The position numbers were made by a program, and so were the translations under genes. A DNA stretch of 64,000 bases from positions 5,146,001 through 5,210,000 of the forward strand of contig NC_060023.1 in assembly GCF_021134715.1 (NCBI RefSeq). Reading direction: 5' to 3'. The DNA is from Daphnia pulex. Taxonomy: Eukaryota; Arthropoda; Branchiopoda; Diplostraca; Daphniidae. Numbering within the stretch: position 1 is the first letter of the stretch; each line of letters begins with the position of its first letter. The notes beneath the pieces were generated by a model. The model worked only from the letters and a program-made list of their open reading frames with translations, ran no database searches and was not told the DNA's origin. Positions 13,227-24,801 of this stretch are shown one piece after another.

Positions 13227-16200
13227 TTATTCAATCAGATTTTCTTTTCGGAGTGAGCGGAGAACTGACTCTTCGAATTGAAGAGTTTTGACCTCAATAT
13301 CCTCGTTTGGTTCTAGATTTACGTCCGCCCACAAGGGAATTTCTCCATCTGTCTCAGAATCGACTTCTTCTGGCTTTACAAAAGAATTCACCAGCATATC
13401 CATTTCGTCATCTGACATTTGGCTGTTGCTATTTGAGGTGCGTAAGTACAATGGTACCGTGTCGTTCTTGGTTTCTTCCTCCTGTGAGAAGAAAAAAAAT
13501 GACTAAACTGAACACTAATGTATGCCAATCTAACAAGAACAAACCTTAGAAAAAACCGCACTATCCCAAAGAGATGGGCCGCTGAGAGGTGTCCAAATGG
13601 ACTCGTTACTAGGCGATACTGGCCACGATTCCATCTTGGACGACATTTGAGTTTCTTTTAAAAGGGCAGCCTCCAGCTGTTGGACGGTTAATGGCTTCGA
13701 GATAGCTCGGTGAGCTGGTCCACTCGCTTCGACAGATTCATCGCGATTCAACGGGGCGGAATACGAAATGTCGAATCCCCGAAACAAGTTCATTTCATGT
13801 AACTGTTGGCTATGTGCACTCCCAGAAAACCTTGGAGACATGTGTAGATTCTAAAAAAAATAATAACACACCTTAGAAAATATCAGATAAACACGTCTGG
13901 AGGTACAATGGAATTATAAATGATGAGGCCGAATTCTAACCTGGAAAGAGGAATTGAGCTGTGAGAAAGTCGAGTTGGGAGCTGTACCGAAATTTCCAAA
14001 CGAATGGTTGACCACTGGCGGAGGAACAATCGGCCCAGGAAGATGTGGAGTACTATAGTTGGGTGATTTAGTATTAAAGGGAAGGATGCGAGGTCTAGGT
14101 TTGTGCGGGTGAGTAGCTGGCGATTGATTTAACTGCGGCTGACGGTGAGGACTGCAAGGATTGAACCGTTGCTGATAAAAAGGTGGCGGTGGGAAAGGCG
14201 GGATACCGGCCGTTGCAGTCGATGAGGGTGGCGGTGGCAAATAGAAAGGAGGCAATCCGAGGGTGTACTGCTGTGTCGACATAATTATGCTTGGAGAATA
14301 CGTCGATCCTGTGGCTCGAGATGACTGCCCAACACGTATTACTTTAGGCACAAATTCAGGCGCCATCGGATTCAATCCATAAAGTTTCTTCATTTCGAGG
14401 GCGTCAAGGTGTGAACGCAATTGCATCCACGATATTCCGTAGAGTGAGTTTTGATCGCGACACGCTTCAATAAAACGGTGCCACAATTTCCTGTATGCAT
14501 AAAAGGATATCGATTAACAACACGAACAAAGACACAAAAAAAAAGACGACGTAAATGAATTCGCCACGTGGCGAATAATGAATTCTGAAGGAAACGCAGG
14601 GAAATTTTTTAGTCTGAATGAATACCTTATTCTACGAAATGCAAGCAAACATTTGAGGAAAAATGCGAATTGTGGTAATGATTGGTAATTTTCAAGAATG
14701 ATAAAAAAAAACTTCGAATCACAGAAAAATTCTCGGTGAGATGCGTCAGACAAAAGCCGAAACAAAATGTCTGGATCTCGTTTCAGTAGATATAAGTCAG
14801 CCAAAATTACACGCGGGATTCAAACAAGAGAAAGAGAAGGATAGGGATTCACCTCTTTGATGCACCCTGACGGCAGCAAACTTAATTAATCAGATCGATC
14901 TTCCTTCCTTTTAAATTCTTATTCTTATAAATATTGCATAATTGCAAATACAACAAATTATGATTTCCATAAAACATTTACATTACATTTATATTAACTG
15001 ATTTATATGACCGTGAACATCCGACTATTATAACTTTCCTGTTTAAAATTGAAAATCCCTTAATTTTAATGAAAGGACGAAAAAGAAAACAGAAAGTGCT
15101 TGTGTTAGATTGGCCACAGAGTCCGTTCAAAGTAAGTCGGAATGGAGACAAAACTAATTTCAAAAGTAATGTCTAATAAAGGCTTATTTTATTAAATCGT
15201 ACTGAGTTTTCTATTTTGAAGAAGCAACCGATAGCTAACACAAAAACTGTTCTGATTTTCCTAAAATTTCCAAAGTCACACGACTAGAAAACTAATGAAA
15301 TTGTCCTTATTTTCTATACAATATTCAAATAATAAACTAACTAATAAAAAACTTTTGACGAAAAGAAAAAGTATAATTACCTGCATTTACCAACCGAGCA
15401 CAGAGCTAAAGGATCTCCAACGACAATTACTAAGCTTCGAGCTCGTGTTACAGCGGTATTCATGAGACGGGCAGATGACAAAAATCCAAATTGCGCTTCT
15501 TCATCTTCTTCGTTATCTTCTTCCTCTTCGAGCTCGTACTCATCTTTCCCCGCTTGCAGAAAAGGGCATTTCCGCCGTTTCCTTTCTTTTTCCTCGTTGA
15601 CGCAAGTATTGCGAGTTCGTACCGTGCTCAAAATTATGACGCGGAATTGTTTTCCTGAATGAAATATTAATGATTTATTATCCAAGTTTCGTTTAGGCTT
15701 TAAAAAAAAAATAACTAGCAATCTTATTGAAATATAACTATGTAAAGGTTTGCTATTCAATTAGTGGAAGTATTTCTACATGCTTCTACACAAATTGGAA
15801 GTTCCATTAAAAAAACAAACAAACCTTATGTTTATATTAACCATTATGTTTAAGTCGAAATTTACCTTGGACATTTAAAACTCTCTCCACGTTAACTCCG
15901 AACAGTTTACGGTGGCGGAGATGCACGCGTATCCGGGACACTTGATCCGAATATGGACTAACAATCCCGATGGAGTTCTCGTCAAAAGCACCCCAGCTGT
16001 CTTGAGGCCATGTGTCCTGCAACTTTTTCACCACTTCACCAATTTCATAGATTTCAGCCATGTTGTAAATTGAGGTGCTGTTTGGATCTTGGACATCTTC
16101 ACCTAAATTTTCGAATCACAAGTAAACGTTTACATAAAGGATAACGGAAACAATCAAACGCTACAATTTCACGAATCATTAAGAAACAACTTTGCTATTA

Positions 16201-18942
16201 CCTTTAGCACCCCTAAATGTAAGTGGGTAAAATTCAGCATGTTGTTCATTCTTTCCAACACTTTTTAAACGATTGTCATAGAAAAGTTCAGAAGTGAATT
16301 TCACGATGGCAAAATGAGACCGGTAGTTTTCACATAGCAGTATTCGACATGGAAATTCTTGTGGGTAACGGTCATAAAGCCGCTCTAGCAGAGAAACCTA
16401 AATATAATTAAGTGTCGTGTTATAATTTTAACATAAACTAACAGGGACTTGGAATCGTAAAAAGTCCTCATCTTAAGGATTTAATTAATCTGATTTTTTT
16501 CATGAGCCAGTAAATGCAAGAAATTTATGGAATGTATCGTATCATCCCAATTTTGGAAATTTTTTAAAGAATACCTGGAATTGTTGCTCTCGAGCCACCT
16601 GTGAAAATATTTCTGGACTCAACTGCATGTGATCACCCGCTAGCGCAATGCGAGTGCGTTCGTCAGCTAATGAAAGAGGGATCAAAACGTCGCATTCGGT
16701 GCACTGCGCTGCTTCGTCGATTAAGATATGAGTGAAGTAACCTGCCAAGAATATTCATTAATCATTGAAATGTCAATAGTAAACCAGTTAAGTAATCGAC
16801 CAAACCTTTCTCTACACCAGCCCGCAAGAGGTAACTTGTCGTTCCAAGTGTGGTTACCACGATGCGGTGTTGCTCTATCTCACTTAATTTTGGAAGCCGG
16901 AAGCTACAAGCTTTGGTTGGATCGGTCTCACGCAAAGAATACTGTAAATCAATCATTAATAATACATTAACATTTAATCGAATCCAACACTTAAGATTTT
17001 TATTCTAAGAACCTCGATGACAGAATGATGAACTGTTGCCAACCATCTGACTTTGTAAAATACTCTCAAAGGACGATAATGATTCATTCCACTTTGAACC
17101 ATAGGATGTAGATAATCTTTTACATACAAATCAGCTGCACTATTCGAGTGAGTGCATACTAACACACGTGTGTCAGGCTGATCTAAAATGACCTTGATAC
17201 ACTGTGCAAAAGTGAACGTCTTGCCCGTGCCATATGGTCCAGCTATCACAATTGGCGCTCTCTTCTGTCGAGGGTTGGAATAAATTGCAGCCACGGCTTG
17301 TTGTTGTTGGACGTTCAACTTCGTCACCATTTCAGGAATTTCCCCTTCAAATCTGTGAATGCAAAAAGATAAAACAAAAAATGATAACACAATGCATCCT
17401 GAAAAATAACCCTACAATAATCACCTGTATGATACAGCTACATCTGGAAAAAGAATCTTAGTAGTACAAAGATCTATCGCCCAGTGTTTCTCGCAAAATA
17501 CATCTCGATTCAGCTGAAACTGAGCTTGAACTCGAAACTCGGATCCATGTTTTAATTGAAAATCAGTCACCAGTTTTTCATTGAGACGTAAATAAATAGC
17601 GTCTTTGGTTTTATCTTCGATGACGCATTCATACGCTCGCCTTTTACCTACAAAATAAAAAATTAGAAAATTGACCAAAATAAAACGGCAAGGACAAAAA
17701 AAAGAAAACACACGTAAAGGGAGAAAATAAAAAAAGCAATACGAGATAAATACCTTGACTATCCAGACCAAAAGATATCAATGCAACATTACAATTGTTT
17801 AAAATTAAACGGCCAGCAGGTGTATCCTCGGATATATTATATGTCAGTTCCAGTTTTGCAAACAACTCATTTTCTCCAGTGCAATATTTCGCTGTAGAAA
17901 GTGGGCCAGGTGATAAAATATAATTTGTAGTCAAAATTACATTGCCTGTTAAATTGAAACTTGCGAGAATTCTTGCTTGAGCAAGTTCTTCAACACAAAG
18001 CAATAAGTGCATTCGTTCTTTGTAATTTGCATGATTTAAGATGGTTGTTTCAAAAGCAGTTGGAAATTTCAGCTTATGACCAGCTTGTGGATATTTTTTT
18101 TGGAGTTCTAAGCAGTGATCTTCCAAATGAGTTGATGGTAATCTAAATATGTCAGCATTCTCTTCTGTCCACCGATTTTCTGAAGAAACAATTAGCTGCT
18201 TTCCATCCTTGCTTAACTCAAATCCTTCATTAGCTGGATACACTTCTACCCTGAGAGGAAGTGACAAGTATGATTTGCTTCCGAAATCAAAGATGACTGC
18301 TTGATTGAAGGAACCATATATGTTGGATTTAAATTTGATAGTGATGATTATGGTGAAAGGGTTTTCACAGCTTGAACTATTCCACTCTTGACGGCTCTTT
18401 GTGAGATGTCCATGTTTCAAATTGGATTCTCTTGTTAAGACACTTTGAATAAAAAAGTTTTCACGATAATTGTCCTCCAACAGACCAATATTTTGTAGTT
18501 TTTCTTGAGATTTTAAAGATATAGTCCAACTAGTACTAGCTGGCTTTGTTGATAAAGTAACATTGACACTTTCTTCAAGCTTCAAGTCAACAAATGGCAA
18601 GTTCGAAACAAACATGCATTTGGATCTGTCAAAATTACTGGATTCCAAATGAAGTTTCTGAAGAAAGGTCTTGCAAACCACATTTTTTTCTAATTGGGTA
18701 TTGATTCTGTCTTTCAATGTATTCCAAAAAGTAATCCATTGGTTCAATTCCTCAACTCCATGAGCTTCAACACACTGGGAACCCAATCGGCAAGTATTGT
18801 TTTTCTCGAATTGCTTGCAAAGGCGAAACTCTTCCGAAGTTAGCCCACTTGGAGGTGCGCGAAATTTGCTCAACAACTCAATTTTATCAGTTGGATTTAT
18901 CACATTACGGTTCAACGGGATGTCTTCGTCAAAAAAAGCCAT
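13227..18942 (-). CDS. HELZ: HELZ-type helicase with CCCH zinc finger (SF1, UPF1-like)
   Basis: Putative RNA helicase acting in cytoplasmic mRNA control. Eleven coding exons join in frame to about 1,290 residues: 18942-17754, 17647-17425, 17352-17013, 16941-16806, 16741-16575, 16397-16202, 16102-15866, 15654-15381, 14490-13941, 13850-13545 and 13481-13227. The CCCH finger (C-x8-C-x5-C-x3-H) is in [20 protein letters not shown]. Helicase motifs are Walker A GPYGTGKT, motif Ia [17 protein letters not shown], motif [10 protein letters not shown], motif [13 protein letters not shown], then [29 protein letters not shown] and [29 protein letters not shown] matches the PABP-binding PAM2 consensus (LNxxAxEFxP). 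A Pro/Gln/Asn-rich tail and an acidic C-terminus follow. The start at MAFFDED (18942) was chosen over ATG 18987 because that one overlaps an acceptor-like TTTGGCATTTCAG; an upstream exon is possible. Vertebrate HELZ has a longer N-terminus. Confidence 0.93.
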
Positions 18943-19933
18943 GAGGACTTCGGAAAAACTTTTCCGTTGTTTCAACTGAAATGCCAAAAAACTTGGAACA
19001 ACTTAACACAATTTTTTTCGAAGGTTAATAGAAATGAACTAAAGAACCGGTATTTGGTGTACTTGGAATATGGAAAAGTAAAGCTTGGAAACAGCTACTG
19101 GAAAGGGGAGGAGCTAAGAACTAGCAATGTGGAAGCGCGTGATGCTGACTATTTAAATATTTTATGCTAAATTATAACAAAAGTCTATGTTCAACAGTTC
19201 AGTCTAAATAAAAAAAATTATCATTTACTAAGTTTAACTTGCTTGGCTTACATCTTTTGATATGTCTCTATTTTAATATTTTACTACATTTCGTATAAAA
19301 GTTTAGCGTCACTGCGTCAGTATAGGCTAGCAATTGCCGCACTTTTTTAAATTGCACTATGCAGTAGGCCAAGGCCTATGCCTATGCATGTCAAGTTATT
19401 TGTTTATTTAAAATTATTTCAATATTTAAAATTTTCATGTTATTCGCAAAAAAAAAAAACAGAAAAAAGGAATAATAGTAGAGAATAATAGTAGAGAAAG
19501 TGCGTAAAATAAATTTGAAATAAAATAACACAAAACGAAGACGAAGTAAAGGTAAATAGCGCCACTTGCGACCCTATGAGGAACTTCGTTCTTGATTCCG
19601 AACGGGAACTATGATGAAAAACTTGATCACTATCAATTGAGTAACTTTAACTTATCAACTTATTGTCGTTTGGTTGACTAGTAACTATTTGTTGGACTGT
19701 AAAGTGCAAATCTACTCCCAGCAACTTTATAGTGGAAGACATTTTCTTCGAGCTTTTGAGGATTTTCGTGTTCTATATACTTTTATTCAGAAGTTTGAGT
19801 TGAACTCGGCCATAAACAGCAGAGTTTCTCACTTTTGTTTTGTTAACATCTTGATTCTAGTTCGAGTGTAAAGTGGACGTCAATATATAACAATCGTGTT
19901 ATTTTGATTTCGCCGATTAATTATATTAATGAT
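18943..19933. promoter_or_regulatory. Divergent intergenic/promoter region between HELZ and Vav
   Basis: The start codons of HELZ (minus) and Vav (plus) are about 990 bp apart, head to head, so both core promoters and both 5' leaders should lie here. The stretch is AT-rich and has no ORF with protein-family character. An acceptor-like site on the minus strand (TTTGGCATTTCAG, ending at about 18978) hints that HELZ may have an additional 5' exon. No TATA box is assigned with confidence. Confidence 0.55.
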
Positions 19934-22900
19934 ATGGCGGGTAGTTCGCAACGTGTTCCTTTGTGGAGAGAATGTGTTGATTGGCTTGACAGACTTAAAA
20001 TCTTGAGAAGTGATCAATTCCCCCCAAATTCAGAACTGATCCATTTTGGTCAGTGCATCAGAGATGGATTTATTTTATGTTACCTTATCACCAAGCTTGA
20101 TCCTAATGCCTTGGATTTCCATGATGTCTGTCAGAGAACACAAATGTCACAAGTAATTTTTTTCTCCTAATATGACCTTTATCATTCAAGCTAAATTGTT
20201 AACTTTTTTGTTAGTACATGAGCTTGAAGAACATTCGTTTATTTCTACGAGCTTGCAGGAATAAATTTGATCTTGCTGATTCGGATTTGTTTGAACCAGC
20301 AATGCTTTTTGATTACACAGACTTTGGGAAAGTTTTAAGAACTTTATCAAAGCTTTCTAAATGCAGCAAAGTTGCACAAAAAGGAATTGAGTAAGTTGTT
20401 GAATTTCATTATAATGACACATTTATATTGTTAATTTTTTGTGTGGCATTTAAGAGGATTTCCTGCTGTTGACAGTCGGCAATATGTAGAAGATGATGAA
20501 ATATACAGGAGACTGGAAGATATTGATCAACAGTAAGTAAAAGTGCAACTAGGTAATCCAAAGTTTATCAAACTTCCAAAAAGCAGTGTCACTGGACAAA
20601 CAAACAAAATGTTTGAGACAATTCAACTTATGCCTCAAAAGATTAAAGCAATAAATAATAAGTTTGTCTCAGGGTAAATTATCTTACCCTTTTTGGAATA
20701 AGAACGTAGTTTTGTGCCCACTATTACCTGGTTCTCCAATAATGTGTGCTTATAAAAAATAAATTGAAACAATTTCTAAATTATTCTAGGGAGGATCAAT
20801 ATTGTGAATACAATTATGCTGTCACTGGTGAAAATATCTATGAAGAATTGTGCTCTGTAGGAGAACACAACAAAAGTCCCCAGGTTAGTATAATTCTTTT
20901 GTGCTTGTAGTTCAAACTAGGTGTCTGCCAAAATTTCTTTTTCATTACATTTATTTCACTCTCCCTTAAGATCAATATGCGTTATTTCAAAAATTGTTAT
21001 AGACTCATCACCCGTTTCCTCAACCACCAGTGGTTAAAAGAGAATATTCCATAAGAGAACTTGTGGAGTCCGAAAAAAGATACATAGAAGCTCTTAATAT
21101 GATTAAAACCAACTTTATAGTCCCACTTTCATCTGTTCTTCGGGAGGATGAAAAGAAATGCGTATTTCATGGTATAGAGGTATTTTCCCAATTCATATCT
21201 AAAATATAAAATAAATATTGATGAAATTGACGTTCCTTCTTTTTGGTTTTTGCTAGGAATTGCATGAAATACACACAGGATTGTATAGTGATTTGATTAA
21301 AGCATGCACTACTAATAATGCTATCAAGTTACACATGGTTTTCCTCAATTGGAAAGACAAATTTTTGATATATGGTAGCATCTGCTCCAATCTTTCTAGT
21401 GCACGACGCGCCATCAAATCAGCTATCTGCAGGAGTAGAGAAGTGGCCGAAAAAATAGAAGTAAAATAACTGATACAACAACAAAAACTTTAACTCTTGA
21501 TTCTGTGAAGCTAAAATTTTATTTTTGAAATACTTCTATGTTTTACAGCGTTGTCAGCGGGAGGCTAGTGAAGTAGCTCTAAATTTGGAAGATCTAATTA
21601 CGCTTCCGATGCAACGGTTATTAAAGTATCCACTGTTATTAGGAAATTTGTGCAAACACACGGAAAAGGTAGCTCGATTGGATTTTATGATTGCGTTTTA
21701 TAATATTTATTTGTGTACGTTTGCATGCCAAAATCACAACATGTGTGTGAATGTAGTCACACGAAGATTATCATGATCTTCAGTTGGCCTACGAAGCTAT
21801 GGTTGACATAGCTGACTACACCAATGAATCTACACGGGATTATGAAATGCGTCAAATTATTAAAGACGTACAGGTACATTATTTTGTCCATAACATTTTT
21901 CATTTCAAGAATAAGATTCTAATGGAATTTGCTCGTGTTTTAGGCGAGTATTTCTAATTGGAATACGATGGAGAACTGCGATTTGGTAGAATACGGACGA
22001 TTGATAAAGGACGGTGAACTTAAAATGCGGTCGCATGAAGAGTCACGCAATGCAAAAACACGATACGTTTTTCTGTTCAACCGTGGCGTCATCTTTTGCA
22101 AAGCCACTCGTGTAATTTGCTTTTTATTTTCACTAATTTAACCTCAGATTCATTTATCATTGCACCCCATAACTAGAACTTAATTAACCCATGTCATTAT
22201 TTAACATTCCATTCCAACAACTTTGGTAATCTGGTCGTACTTCACCAACCCTTTCTAGATGGTGGATAAATTGTTAGGGGTAAATAGTTTTCTATCTCAC
22301 TTGATTTCTAACATGATACATACATGAATTTGATTAGAATTCGACCTAGAGAGTATTATGCTATCAACTCGGCAAGATTTCGATGTGTGACGTGTACTCA
22401 ACAAAGTTTTCAATTGTATCTCATTAGGGAGACCAGTATTCCTTCAAGCTATTCTTATCACTGGAAAAATTTAAGTTGGAGGATCATCCAACGAGTCGGA
22501 ATCAAAATGGCAGAGAAATTCGCTGGAGTCATCAGTGGCTTCTTGTCGACAATCAAAATAAAACTGCCTACACCTTGTATGCTAAATCAGCCGAAGCGAA
22601 GAATAAATGGATTGGAGCTTTCAGCGAAACCTTGTTAGTATACGTTTTCTATTTTCTATGTTTAATTTATGTAATCTGATTTATACATTTTTTCTTAGAG
22701 AAAAGCTAAATCCAGCTGAATCATGGGGATCAGATCACAATTACGAGTTTCATACCTTTTCCAATTCAATTTCGTGCCATTTTTGCAAGAAACTTCTGAA
22801 AGGATCCTTTTTACAGGTTGATTTGTTGATGAATGAAACTCTTTCCATTTCTGTTCACATAAATTAAACCTTTGCTTTCATATTTTTATGTTCTTATTTT

Positions 22901-23842
22901 AGGGATATCGTTGTAACAAATGCAGTGTATCAGTTCATAGAGAATGCTTAGGGTCAATGACTAAAAGCTGTGGTGTTCCAATTCCTCCACCTCGTCCACG
23001 GCAAATTGGAGCTAAGCTTACGTCTCCAGCGTTTCACCATATTGATCTAGAGAGATATCCCTGGTTTGAAATTTACGCGATCCGTACAGTTTTTTGTGCA
23101 TAGTCTTACATTTTCATTTCGCATTTTAAGGTTTGCTGGTGAAATGACACGAACTGCTGCTGAAGCCGTTTTAAGAAACACGCCTCTCGGGACTTACTTA
23201 TTGCGCTTTAAATCAAACGACAACACATACGCATTGAGTCTAAGGTAGCATTGCAATAAAAATGTCCTGCTTCAAAATTAAATAAGGAAAAATAATTATT
23301 GCAGGACAGGAGAAGAGATTAAACACATGAAAGTTGTTCATACCTCTGATAACGGAGGAAGATACTTTCTTTCTGAAAGTTTTCTTTTTCGTTCAATTGT
23401 GGAATTAATAAACCGATATGAGCACAACAGCCTCCGCGAATCTTTCAAAGGGCAAGTATTTGTTTTTATATTATAGGCCTGTTATTATTTACTAATAGAA
23501 ATCAATATTTATTAATTTTCACATTATTTTGTCTAAATTGTGTAGTTTGGACGCTTATTTGAAAGTACCATGGAAACATTTGTTTGCCACAGCACAAGTC
23601 ATAAAAGAGTATGTCCCCGACGACGTCGACCTTAACCAGTTGTCTATATCTAAAGGGCAACATCTCATTGTAGTAAGCAAAGAAGGGGACGAAAATGGAT
23701 GGTGGAAGGGTAGATTTAATGACCAGGTTTGTTATTAATGCTAGCTATATACAGTATTGTGGTTCTTACAAGTATTTTTTTCTCTAAGGATGGTTATTTT
23801 CCAAAAGATTTCGTAAAAGAAGACAAATTTTATGAAGGGTGA
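19934..23842 (+). CDS. Vav: Vav Rho-family guanine nucleotide exchange factor
   Basis: Signalling GEF coupling tyrosine kinases to Rac/Rho. Sixteen coding exons join in frame to about 777 residues: 19934-20152, 20215-20390, 20455-20532, 20790-20883, 21003-21179, 21257-21460, 21549-21668, 21757-21873, 21944-22111, 22428-22633, 22699-22816, 22903-23063, 23131-23244, 23305-23451, 23546-23726 and 23789-23842. Domain order: calponin homology (PLWRECVDWLDRLKIL), acidic tyrosine region (EDDEIYRRLEDI, ENIYEELCS), DH (REYSIRELVESEKRYIEAL, LPMQRLLKYPLLL), PH (VEYGRLIKDGELKMRS to AEAKNKWIGAF), C1 (H-x-FxxxxxxxCxxC to SCG), SH2 (WFAGEMTRTAAEAVL, GTYLLRFKS) and one C-terminal SH3 (ENGWWKGRF, GYFPKDFV). 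A single SH3 is the invertebrate Vav layout. The intron after 23451 begins with GC (GCAAGT), the only donor giving the right frame. ATG 19934 starts directly before the CH domain. Confidence 0.95.
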
Positions 23843-24594
23843 AGTGAATTTTAGCTGAAACGTGCCAATAATTTCGCTCATAATGTGATATATACTTTGT
23901 CTGTATTTTAAATTAGTGTCTTCAATTTGTTTTCACCTAATTTCGAACGCAGGGTTTATAGTCAAAGTTTCCTAGGAAAATTTTAACCTAACACCTTCAT
24001 ACGTATGAGTTGGCGGCGCATGGATTCTTCAACCTAAATCTGCTAAAATTGGTTTCAAACTTATATGGGTGACGAACGAAATAGTGCCAAGGTATGCAGG
24101 CGTAGATGGTAAGAGTACTTCCTATGTCCCTGGATTTTCTATATTTAGAGAGACATGGACGTTTCTCTAAAGGATATAAAAGCCCTGCTGGTTTTATGTG
24201 ACGCGGATGTGGGCCATTGTTTTACGGATGTGGGCGGCGATTTTGCAAAAAATCCCCAGATTTCAAACAAATTACACAAAAAAAGTATATTTAAAATTGC
24301 CCTAATCCGTGTAGCTTCGGCCCACATCCGTGCACAGCATAAAAGGAGTCGCTCTCATCCGTGTAATCCCTCATCCACATCCTTACCAGTCTCTCACCCC
24401 CCGACTCAATTTTTGTCAAAAACCGCATATTTGGGGAAAATTCCACTTTTAGTTTATACGAGTTGGAAAAAAACTTTCGAATCAATTTAGGTTGACGAGT
24501 GTTAAACAAAGAAAATTAACACATCAACTGATTTCAAGAAAACGGCAATTAAAAACCATAAATACATAAAATGAATTATTAAGTATTTATAAGA
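23843..24594. other. Vav 3' flank, no gene
   Basis: Holds the presumed Vav 3' UTR, though no canonical AATAAA follows the stop closely. A short inverted repeat, GCGGATGTGGGCC near 24200 and GGCCCACATCCGTGC near 24319, flanks about 100 bp and may be a small decayed element. No coding potential was found. Confidence 0.5.
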
Positions 24595-24613
24595 AATTTC
24601 ATGTCAATTGCTC

Positions 24614-24737
24614 GACCTCAACCTTGTGTTGACCCTTTTATTACCCAGCCTTTTAACGCAAAAAAAGAAAAAAAGAATGACAAAGAAGAGAGTTTACCCG
24701 CTAGGGTGCCGCCCCTTTTTACATCAGACCTTTTTCA
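24614..24737 (+). repeat. DIRS left inverted terminal repeat
   Basis: Starts GACCTCAACCTTGTG and ends near CATCAGACCTTTTTCA. It is the reverse complement of 29609-29732 with at least one mismatch (GCCGCCCC here against GGGGCGAC there). Confidence 0.9.
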
Positions 24738-24801
24738 GCTCTTGAAAACGCAGGTTATATTTGTAAGCTCTTCAGAAAGTAAGAATTCTAAGGTATTTAA
24801 A

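Noticed and set aside
18943..18987. Upstream HELZ start codon at 18987
   Set aside because: It overlaps an acceptor-like TTTGGCATTTCAG; the later ATG at 18942 was preferred, but the case is not closed.
20587..20674. Possible extra Vav exon between exons 3 and 4
   Set aside because: AG and GT-like borders exist but inclusion breaks the phase into exon 4, and the peptide does not fit the acidic region.
22268..22280. Micro-exon in the Vav PH region (ATGGTGGATAAATTG)
   Set aside because: Flanked by CTAG and GTAAAT, but direct joining of 22111 to 22428 gives the normal PH sequence.
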